This document shows, one piece after another, positions 14,569 through 20,946 of a stretch of DNA of 22,229 bases (position 1 is its first letter; every line of letters starts with the position of its first letter). Made by a program: the position numbers and the translations under genes. The notes beneath the pieces were generated by a model. It ran no database searches. It was given only the letters and a program-made list of their open reading frames with translations, and was not told the DNA's origin. Origin of the DNA: JAGZHZ01 sp965150505 (GTDB lineage Bacteria > Bacillota > Clostridia > Lachnospirales > Lachnospiraceae); assembly GCA_965150505.1 (NCBI GenBank), contig CBCTVZ010000031.1:1-22229 (forward strand), in the 5' to 3' direction.

Positions 14569-15258
14569 ATGAAAGAAAAAATAGAAATACTAGGCTGTCA
14601 TATTGATGATCTGAGCGCTTTGGAGGCTATGGAACAGATCGAAGCACAGATACAGGCAGGCGCGATGTGCTCTGTAGGGATGATTAACAGGAGAATGTTG
14701 ATGTATGCAGCAAAAGATGAAGAGTATAGACAGCAGATTGAAAAGATAGATGTCACGGTGATCAATGATAAAGAAGTATTAAAGGCTATTAATATAAAGG
14801 ACGTACAAAGAAAAGAGGAGATTGAAAATAATACGTTTTTGAAATTGTTTTTGGAAGATGCAGTGACCAAAAAGAGAACGGTAGCGCTGTTGACGGAATT
14901 GGAAGAAGAGCGGATTACATGTGAAAAGTTTCTTGAAAAATATTATAAAGAACTCCAAATTATCGGCTCATTTTCTCTTGAAGAAAGCTCTGCAGAGGAT
15001 GACGATAGTATCGTCAATATGCTGAATGCAGTGACCGAAGATATTCTTCTTGTGATGATGCCATGTCCGGATCAAGAGCGGTTTTTGGCTGCCAATAGGG
15101 GAAGACTGGGGATCAAAGTTTGGGTCGGAATAGGAACAGCCATGGTCGATAAATACTCCAGCGACTTAGGAATGGGATTTTTTGAGCGTCTGCTCGATAA
15201 AAGAAAATTTAAAAGACAAGTTTCCAGATATCAAAGTGAAAAAGAAAATAGCCTATAA
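14569..15258 (+). CDS. Divergent WecG/TagA/CpsF (GT26)-family protein
   Basis: A 229-residue protein that follows the GT26 pattern: ILGCHIDDLSALEAMEQI at the N-terminus, DILLVMMPCPDQERF (158-172) where the family has DILLVGLGAPKQE, WVGIGTAMVD (185-194) for the GVGG block, and the basic end LLDKRKFKRQ. True members add N-acetylmannosamine-type sugars to lipid-linked carriers at the membrane. Here the usual T-L-N reads M38-I-N40 and the D-G of the nucleotide/acceptor loop reads D67-K, so a conserved Thr important in TagA is missing. It may be inactive, altered or regulatory. The ATG at 14569, seven bases after GGGTGG (14555-14560), is preferred over one at 14539. No other wall-sugar genes surround it. 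Confidence 0.7.
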   Translation: MKEKIEILGCHIDDLSALEAMEQIEAQIQAGAMCSVGMINRRMLMYAAKDEEYRQQIEKIDVTVINDKEVLKAINIKDVQRKEEIENNTFLKLFLEDAVTKKRTVALLTELEEERITCEKFLEKYYKELQIIGSFSLEESSAEDDDSIVNMLNAVTEDILLVMMPCPDQERFLAANRGRLGIKVWVGIGTAMVDKYSSDLGMGFFERLLDKRKFKRQVSRYQSEKENSL

Positions 15259-15439
15259 TATAAGGAAAAATAGTATTTTGCCATATAATGTGTAGATAGA
15301 AGAAGAAAATTGTGAAAAGTGCATTGATTTTTCTTTATTTTTTTCCTTATTTATATTACAATAGTATACAGAGCCTGGTGGGTATTTATGGGGAATAAAA
15401 AGTAAAAGCTATAAAATAAAGAAAAAGGAGTGGCGTATT

Positions 15440-16528
15440 GTGATTTCAAACCAAATTTTACAGACAACATTAGATGGGCTAAAGGTAATTACGAGAGTAG
15501 ATTTATGTGTAATGGATACTGAGGGGAATATATTAGCTTCCACCTTTGCAGATGCAGAACATTATCGAGATTCTATTATTTCATTTGTACAGTCTCCGGC
15601 AGACAGTCAGGAGATACAAGGTTATCAGTTTTTTAAGGTTTTTGATGACCAGCAGTTAGAATACATACTTCTGGCAAATGGAAGCAGCGATGATTCTTAT
15701 ATGGTAGGCAAGGTAGCTGTATTCCAGATTCAGAATCTGTTGATTGCATACAAAGAGCGTTTTGACAAAGATAATTTTATCAAGAATTTGCTGTTGGATA
15801 ATCTGCTTTTGGTGGATATTTACAACAGAGCAAAAAAACTGCACATTGATATCGCTGTTCGGCGAGTCGTTTTTATTCTGGAAACAAACCATGAAAAAGA
15901 CAATCATTCTCTGGAGAGTGTCAGAACTTTGTTCAGTGGAAAGACGGCAGACTTTATTACAGCTGTCGATGAAAAGAGTATTATCGTTGTGAAAGAATTA
16001 AAAGATGGAGAAGGATATCCAGAGATGGATAAAACAGCGAATAGTATTCTCGATGTGTTATCACCAGAGCGCAGAGAAAATGCGCATATTGCTTATGGAA
16101 CAATCGTAAGCGAGATCAAAGAGGTATCCAGATCTTATAAGGAAGCAAGAATGGCATTGGATGTCGGAAAAATTTTCTTCAGCGACCGCGAGGTAATCGC
16201 ATACAGCTCTCTGGGAATTGGACGTTTGATCTATCAGCTCCCGATCCCGCTGTGCAAAATGTTTATTCGGGAAATTTTTGACGGAAAATCACCGGATGAT
16301 TTTGATGAAGAGACACTTACAACGATTAACAAGTTCTTTGAAAACAGTTTGAATGTTTCAGAGACATCACGTCAGCTTTATATTCACAGAAATACGCTTG
16401 TTTATCGTCTGGATAAACTGCAAAAAAGCACGGGACTTGACTTGCGTGTGTTTGAGGATGCAATCACATTCAAGATTGCGTTGATGGTTGTGAAATATAT
16501 GAAGTATATGGAATCGCTGGATTATTAA
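15440..16528 (+). CDS. CdaR/PucR-type transcriptional regulator
   Basis: A 362-residue DNA-binding regulator. The N-terminal 110 residues (ILQTTLDGLKVITRVDLCVMDTEG onward, shown in part) resemble the sugar-diacid/PAS-like sensing domain of CdaR. A middle domain, about 130-290, has the GGDEF-like CdaR fold seen in PucR-family proteins (IAYGTIVSEIKEVSRSY). The end, about 300-355, is the HTH_30 helix-turn-helix with NVSETSRQLYIHRNTLVYRL as its core. It starts with GTG at 15440, nine bases after AAAGGAG (15424-15430). Ligand and targets are unknown; no diacid metabolism genes are close. A strong terminator follows, so co-transcription with the protease is unlikely to be full. TACAAT at 15357-15362 may be its -10 box, with a poor -35. 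Confidence 0.85.
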   Translation: MISNQILQTTLDGLKVITRVDLCVMDTEGNILASTFADAEHYRDSIISFVQSPADSQEIQGYQFFKVFDDQQLEYILLANGSSDDSYMVGKVAVFQIQNLLIAYKERFDKDNFIKNLLLDNLLLVDIYNRAKKLHIDIAVRRVVFILETNHEKDNHSLESVRTLFSGKTADFITAVDEKSIIVVKELKDGEGYPEMDKTANSILDVLSPERRENAHIAYGTIVSEIKEVSRSYKEARMALDVGKIFFSDREVIAYSSLGIGRLIYQLPIPLCKMFIREIFDGKSPDDFDEETLTTINKFFENSLNVSETSRQLYIHRNTLVYRLDKLQKSTGLDLRVFEDAITFKIALMVVKYMKYMESLDY

Positions 16529-16533
16529 TAGAG

Positions 16534-16584
16534 AATGGCTGTCGGAGTTTTGGAGATACAAAATTCGGCAGTCATTTGCTTTTT
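16534..16584 (+). terminator. Terminator after the CdaR-type regulator
   Basis: The arm at 16534-16552 pairs with 16559-16576 over the 6-base loop GAGATA. The stem has 18 pairs, including three G-U pairs, with one bulged G, and is followed by TTTTT at 16580-16584. Confidence 0.8.
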
Positions 16585-16668
16585 GGGGATCAGGAATAAA
16601 AAGTTTTATCTGGCGATAGGATAGATAACAGAAGAAAAAAGAGTACAAAAATAGAAAGAGGCGTATAA

Positions 16669-17877
16669 ATGAAAAAAAATTATCGTTTTTTTAAAGGGTT
16701 TTTGAGCGGATGGGCATTTATGCTTCTGATCGGCGCGGCGGCATTGGCGATGAGAACGAAGATTCAAGGATCGGCTTCTGAAAAAACAGAAGAGGAGGCT
16801 GTTGTGACACAAGAGAATGTCAATAAACTGGCTGAATTAGAGATGATGATTGATATGTATCATCTGGAGGATGTAGATAAAGAAAAAATGACCGATTATA
16901 TGTATAAAGGATTGATTGCAGGGCTGGAAGATCCGTATGCGGCATATTACACGGAGGAAGAATTAAACAGCGTACAGCAGTCTCTGGAGGGAAGCTACAA
17001 AGGAATCGGCGTTTTGATGACACAGAGTTATGAGACGAATGAAATCAAGGTTTTGAGATGTTATAAAGGCGCGCCGGCAGAACATTCAGGCTTGATGCCA
17101 GACGATATTTTGCTGGAAATCAATGGTCAGGATACCACAGAGATGAGTTTGAATGAAGTGGTGGCAATTATTCAAAAAGGCGAAGAAGATCTCATTTCTT
17201 TGACGGTTGCAAGAGAGGGCGAAGAAAAACCTTTAACTTTTTCCATGAAGAGAGAAAAGGTGGAAGTTCCGACAGTAAATGCAGAGATGTTAGAAGATGA
17301 GATTGGATATATTCAGATTGTCGAGTTTGATTCCGTGACAGTCGATCAGTTTCAGGATGCGATTGAAACATTAGAGGAAGAGGGGATGGAAAAGCTGATT
17401 GTAGATGTGCGGGATAATCCGGGCGGAATGCTGACCAGCGTATGTGAAATTTTAGATCAGATGCTTCCGGAAGGTTTGATGGTCTATACAGAGGATAAAG
17501 CAGGAAACCGTTCGGAATATACTTCAGATGAAGAACATCAATTTACAAAGCCACTGGCTGTTTTGGTGAATGGAGACAGCGCAAGCGCTTCTGAGATTTT
17601 TGCCGGTGCGATTCAAGATTATGGCTTAGGCACAATCGTAGGCACAACGACGTATGGAAAAGGCATTGTTCAGACGACATACAGCCTTGAGGATGGCAGC
17701 GCTTTGAAATTGACGACAGCAAAATATTATACGCCTGAGGGAAATGATATCCATGAAAAAGGAATCACTCCTGATGTGACGGTGGAATTAAATGAGAGTG
17801 TGCAGACATCAGGGGATGCGGAAAAAGAATCTGATATTCAGCTGCAAAAGGCGATTGAGATATTAAATGAGAATTAG
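16669..17877 (+). CDS. S41-family carboxy-terminal processing protease (CtpA/CtpB-like)
   Basis: A membrane-anchored extracytoplasmic serine protease of 402 residues that trims or degrades proteins near their C-terminus. An N-terminal membrane segment spans about 11-28. A helical part, a PDZ domain at about 105-195 (YKGIGVLM, SGLMPDDILLEINGQ) and the S41 core at about 205-375 follow. The catalytic set is Ser306 (GDSASASEIF), Lys331 (TTYGKGIVQ) and Gln335; the spacing matches Bacillus CtpB Ser309/Lys334/Gln338. LIVDVRDNPGG (243-253) is a family hallmark. GAAAGAGG at 16654-16661 precedes the ATG by seven bases. The sigma-like gene follows after 12 bases. In Bacillus, CtpB cuts a regulator to activate a sigma factor; whether a similar link exists here is speculation. 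Confidence 0.93.
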   Translation: MKKNYRFFKGFLSGWAFMLLIGAAALAMRTKIQGSASEKTEEEAVVTQENVNKLAELEMMIDMYHLEDVDKEKMTDYMYKGLIAGLEDPYAAYYTEEELNSVQQSLEGSYKGIGVLMTQSYETNEIKVLRCYKGAPAEHSGLMPDDILLEINGQDTTEMSLNEVVAIIQKGEEDLISLTVAREGEEKPLTFSMKREKVEVPTVNAEMLEDEIGYIQIVEFDSVTVDQFQDAIETLEEEGMEKLIVDVRDNPGGMLTSVCEILDQMLPEGLMVYTEDKAGNRSEYTSDEEHQFTKPLAVLVNGDSASASEIFAGAIQDYGLGTIVGTTTYGKGIVQTTYSLEDGSALKLTTAKYYTPEGNDIHEKGITPDVTVELNESVQTSGDAEKESDIQLQKAIEILNEN

Positions 17878-17889
17878 AGAGGAAAACAG

Positions 17890-18693
17890 ATGAACGAGAA
17901 ATTTATTTTCAGAGAAATTATCAGAGATATGAAAGAACTGGCAGATCAAAATAATAATGTTCTGACAGAGGAAGAAGTGCGCAAAGCCCTTGAAGATCTT
18001 AGATTGAATGAAGAACAGTTGAAATTAGTATTTGATTATCTGGTTGGACAAGATATTCAAGTTATAGGATATCAGCAAAAAGAATGTGCAAAAAAAGAGG
18101 AAGAAGAGCAGGAGACGGAAGAATCAGAGTGGGACGCGGAAGAATCGGAATGTCTTAGTTTTTACGAAGAAGATTTGCAAAAAATACAACATATTTCTGA
18201 AAAAGAAAAAATGCAGTTGATTTGTGAAGCTGTGCAGGGAGATGCTCTGGCAAAGAGCCGCTTGATTGAACTGTATCTGCCTATTGTGGCAGAAATTGCA
18301 AGAGCGTATGAAAAGAAGGAACTTCCTTTAGGAGATTTGATTCAGGAAGGAAATATAGGGCTGATGCTTGCGATAGAATCTCTCACAGATACGAAGAGAA
18401 TATTAGAGGCAGATGATTTCTTGAGAGAGCAGATTAAAATTGCTATCGAGGAAGCGATAGAGATTCAAAGAGACAGCAAAAGGGCAGGATCGGAAATCGC
18501 AGAACGTGTCAATTATCTGAATGAAGCGATCAAAAATCTGGAGGAGGATTTGGAACATAAAGTTTCAATAGAAGAATTGTCGGCTTATCTGGAAATGTCA
18601 GAAGAAGAAATTCAAGATATTTTAAGAATGGCAGGAGATGAGATTGAGATAGAAGATCCTCACCATCATCACACACATCATGAAGAAGAATAA
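17890..18693 (+). CDS. Truncated sigma-70-like protein lacking promoter-recognition regions
   Basis: A 267-residue protein. The first 60 residues resemble the helical region 1.1 of RpoD (VLTEEEVRKALEDL). An acidic linker at 65-95 follows. LIELYLPIVAEIARAYEKK and DLIQEGNIGLMLAIE (149-163) are nearly identical in pattern to sigma regions 2.1-2.2, the core-polymerase clamp contact. The aromatic, basic 2.3-2.4 stretch that melts and reads the -10 box is replaced by an acidic helical stretch (165-195). Residues 205-250 resemble region 3, and region 4, which reads the -35 box, is absent. The tail is His-rich (HHHHTHH). It therefore probably binds core polymerase without recognising promoters by itself. 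GAGG at 17879-17882, overlapping the end of the protease operon partner, is its ribosome binding site. Function unknown. Confidence 0.8.
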   Translation: MNEKFIFREIIRDMKELADQNNNVLTEEEVRKALEDLRLNEEQLKLVFDYLVGQDIQVIGYQQKECAKKEEEEQETEESEWDAEESECLSFYEEDLQKIQHISEKEKMQLICEAVQGDALAKSRLIELYLPIVAEIARAYEKKELPLGDLIQEGNIGLMLAIESLTDTKRILEADDFLREQIKIAIEEAIEIQRDSKRAGSEIAERVNYLNEAIKNLEEDLEHKVSIEELSAYLEMSEEEIQDILRMAGDEIEIEDPHHHHTHHEEE

Positions 18694-18713
18694 ATAAAGA
18701 AGAACAACGAGAA

Positions 18714-18753
18714 AATCCCCTCTGTTCCGAGTAAAATAGGAACAGGGGGGATT
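18714..18753. terminator. Bidirectional terminator between convergent genes
   Basis: AATCCCCTCTGTTCC (18714-18728) pairs along its full length with GGAACAGGGGGGATT (18739-18753), with one T-G pair. The T-run is better on the minus strand (ATTTTC) than on the plus (GATTTAT). It sits between the sigma-like gene and the DUF21 gene, only 3 bases from the latter's stop. Confidence 0.88.
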
Positions 18754-18756
18754 GAT

Positions 18757-20055
18757 TTATGATATAGACTCAGCAGATGTATCGTTTTCCTCGTCGGATG
18801 ATTCAGAAGGAAGATAAAGGTGAATTTTATTAATTCTATTTTTTATAATTTCATCCACAATAAGGCGAATACCATCGTCAGAGACAACCGATTCATGAAG
18901 CGCAGGGAGATGATCTAATTTTTCGATCACATAGCCTCCTATGGAATCATAATCTTCGGAATCAAAATGAAGTCCTAAAGCATCGTTGATATCATCGAGC
19001 TTCATAGAGCCTTCTACAATATATTCTCTGTCGTTGACTTTTTTTATCAAATCTTCCTCATCTTTGTCATATTCATCACGGATTTCTCCGACAATCTCTT
19101 CAAGCAAATCTTCTAGTGTGATCAGACCGGCCGTTGCGCCATATTCGTCTAGAACGATTGTAAAATTAATGGAATACTGACGCATTTCCATCATAAGTTC
19201 AGAAGTCTTTTTAAACTCATATGTAAAATGAGGTTTTCTCATGATATCCTGAATGCTAAATTCATCTGTCGCAGAATAGAGCAGCAGATCTTTTACATTG
19301 ATCAGGCCGACTACATTATCAGGACTTTTTTCATACACAGGAAGACGGGTAAATTTTTCCCGTTTGAATACCTCAATGATTTCCTGATAAGTGCTGTGAA
19401 TATCAATAGAAACCATATCAACACGCGGAACCATGATATCTTTTGCCTGAGAATCTCCAAAATCAAACACATTATAAATCATCTGGCGTTCATCACTTTC
19501 AATAACTCCCTCTTCATGGCTGACATCTACAATCGTACGAAGTTCATGTTCTGTAATGGCATTGCCAGACTGAGAAGCGTCAATATGGAGTAATTTCAGA
19601 ACACCGTTGGCGAGTTTGTTGACGATAAAAATAAGTGGTGTCATAATGCGGACCAGAAAATAAATAATACCAGAATAAGCAAGCCCCAACTTTTCAGCGT
19701 GGATCGTCGCCATTGTTTTTGGAGTGATTTCTCCAAAAATTAAAATCAATAAAGTCAGCACTCCAGTTGCAATTCCGACTGCGGCATTGCCGAATAGTTC
19801 TGTTGCCCATGTCGTAGTCAGAGAGGAAGCAGAAATATTGACGATATTATTTCCAATTAAAATGGCACTGAGCATTTTTCCAGGATCTTCTGTTACTTTT
19901 AATAATGTAACAGCACGCTTGTTGCCCTGATCAGCGAGCGTCTTAATTCTGATTTTGTTTGCGGTTGTCAATGCAGTTTCAGCTGATGAAAAAAATGCTG
20001 ATAAAAGAACCAGCACTGCAATAATAATCAGCTGTATGGCATCACTTGAATCCAA
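18757..20055 (-). CDS. DUF21/CBS/CorC-HlyC-domain membrane protein (CNNM-type ion transporter)
   Basis: A hemolysin-C/CNNM-family protein of 432 residues from the preferred start, thought to export Mg2+ or related cations. The DUF21 domain has four hydrophobic segments, at about 6-24, 60-80, 88-108 and 120-150, with SAFFSSAETALTTAN and GEITPK as family motifs. The CBS pair at about 190-315 (MVPRVDMVSID; VVGLINVKDLL; DEYGATAGLITLEDL) probably senses nucleotide. A CorC_HlyC domain ends the protein. Start: AAAGGAG directly abuts an ATG (20064), too close, while a TTG at 20055 is nine bases away and gives a short N-terminus right before the first membrane helix; an upstream in-frame TTG at 20097 lacks a ribosome binding site. 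So a TTG start is likely but not proven. Confidence 0.88.
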   Translation of the reverse strand: MDSSDAIQLIIIAVLVLLSAFFSSAETALTTANKIRIKTLADQGNKRAVTLLKVTEDPGKMLSAILIGNNIVNISASSLTTTWATELFGNAAVGIATGVLTLLILIFGEITPKTMATIHAEKLGLAYSGIIYFLVRIMTPLIFIVNKLANGVLKLLHIDASQSGNAITEHELRTIVDVSHEEGVIESDERQMIYNVFDFGDSQAKDIMVPRVDMVSIDIHSTYQEIIEVFKREKFTRLPVYEKSPDNVVGLINVKDLLLYSATDEFSIQDIMRKPHFTYEFKKTSELMMEMRQYSINFTIVLDEYGATAGLITLEDLLEEIVGEIRDEYDKDEEDLIKKVNDREYIVEGSMKLDDINDALGLHFDSEDYDSIGGYVIEKLDHLPALHESVVSDDGIRLIVDEIIKNRINKIHLYLPSESSDEENDTSAESIS

Positions 20056-20138
20056 ATAAGTCATCTCCTTTATAAAATAATAAAATATGGTTGCCAATAT
20101 AGAAAAAAAGAAAGCTATATTGGAAGTAACTAATAGAA

Positions 20139-20167
20139 AATATACAATATTTTTTACATTTTGGCAA
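20139..20167 (-). promoter_or_regulatory. Promoter of the DUF21 gene
   Basis: On the minus strand TTGCCA (20167-20162) and TATATT (20144-20139) are 17 bases apart, giving a leader of about 75 bases. The -35 box overlaps that of the divergent promoter. Confidence 0.65.
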
Positions 20168-20189
20168 GGTAAAAAGACAAAAACATAAA
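20161..20189 (+). promoter_or_regulatory. Putative promoter of the TIGR04086 gene
   Basis: TTGGCA (20161-20166) and CATAAA (20184-20189) are 17 bases apart. GGCAA (20163-20167) also forms an inverted pair with TTGCC (20194-20198). Confidence 0.5.
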
Positions 20190-20232
20190 TTCTTTGCCAT
20201 AGTCATAAAATTAAAAAAAGGGGGAAAGCAAG

Positions 20233-20613
20233 ATGAATAATGGAAACGCAGCGCAGACGAAGAAAAAAGGAGTTGTGTGTATGACAGCGCTTTTGACTTC
20301 CTATTTTATGACAGCAGTGATGCTTTTGATTTTAGCATTGCTTCTGTATAAAACGAATCTGGAGGAGAGCAAAGTGGCGGCAGGTATTTTGATCACTTAC
20401 ATTGTATCGGGATTTATAGGGGGATTTGTTGCAGGAAAAGGAATTGCGGCTAAAAAATATTTATGGGGCTTGGGTGTGGGCGTCCTTTATTTTTTAATTC
20501 TGATCGGTATTTCTGCTGTATCTGGTCGCATTTTGCTTCAGGAAGGACTTCATCTGTTTACAACAATGATTTTATGCGCAGGATCAGGCATGATGGGTGG
20601 GATGCTGTCGTAA
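20233..20613 (+). CDS. TIGR04086-family small membrane protein
   Basis: A 126-residue integral membrane protein of unknown function, matching the TIGR04086 family of Clostridia in length and pattern. Four hydrophobic segments are visible at about 18-38, 48-68, 74-96 and 105-124, rich in Gly (GFIGGFVAGKGIAAKKYLWG; GSGMMGGML). The ATG at 20233 follows GGGGG at 20220-20224. A second in-frame ATG at 20281 has a stronger site, AAAGGAG, eight bases upstream and would give a 110-residue form without the hydrophilic 16-residue N-terminus, so either or both may be used. In many Lachnospiraceae this family lies near SCIFF-peptide genes, but no Cys-rich SCIFF frame is seen here. Confidence 0.75.
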   Translation: MNNGNAAQTKKKGVVCMTALLTSYFMTAVMLLILALLLYKTNLEESKVAAGILITYIVSGFIGGFVAGKGIAAKKYLWGLGVGVLYFLILIGISAVSGRILLQEGLHLFTTMILCAGSGMMGGMLS

Positions 20614-20642
20614 AAGAAGACAGGAAGATAAAAAAATTTAAA

Positions 20643-20690
20643 CTTGGCGGCGCCGGATTGCATGAAATGCAATCTGTGTGTGCGCACAAG
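20643..20690 (+). other. GC-rich nested hairpin element downstream of the TIGR04086 gene
   Basis: An 8-bp perfect stem GATTGCAT (20656-20663) / ATGCAATC (20667-20674) with a GAA loop is enclosed by CTTGGCG (20643-20649) pairing with CGC-A-CAAG (20683-20690), one A bulged. GGCGCC and TGTGCGCACA palindromes lie inside. T-rich DNA begins only some 15 bases later (20707-20714), so it is at best an unusual terminator. Confidence 0.45.
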
Positions 20691-20726
20691 GACATAAAAA
20701 ATTCTCTTTTTTTTGTTTTCATTTTG

Positions 20727-20735
20727 TGGTATAGT
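20727..20735 (+). promoter_or_regulatory. Putative extended -10 promoter of rho
   Basis: TGGTATAGT fits TGn plus a -10 box matching five of six positions. No good -35 box is visible. It would give a leader of about 205 bases. Confidence 0.5.
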
Positions 20736-20741
20736 GATATC

Positions 20742-20946
20742 AGGTCTAAGTAGAATCAACGTCATTTCAGACAAAGACTCCTTTAAACAAATCTAAGAAA
20801 ATCCTTTAACAATAAAACTTATTTTCTGAATCCGTAAAATATGGTAAAAAAATAGTCGTATTCTGGCATCTATACTCAGAAATCCATAAAATGAATTGCA
20901 TAGAGAAAGGAGTAGCCTGATTCATAGGAAACAGGCACAGAAATTT
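20742..20946 (+). promoter_or_regulatory. Leader region of rho with a mini-ORF and displaced ribosome binding site
   Basis: The leader holds an AGAAAAT/ATTTTCT inverted repeat (about 20793-20826), a nine-codon frame from ATG 20891 to TGA 20918-20920, and the only strong ribosome binding site, AAAGGAG at 20906-20912, inside that frame. This site is 34 bases from the rho ATG but seven bases from an ATT at 20920 that is in frame with rho. Rho genes of other bacteria are autoregulated through their leaders, so control here is plausible. Confidence 0.45.

Noticed and set aside
17890..18693. Pseudogene of rpoD
   Set aside because: The frame is intact, has a good ribosome binding site and its replaced segment is a coherent acidic helix, which does not look like decay.
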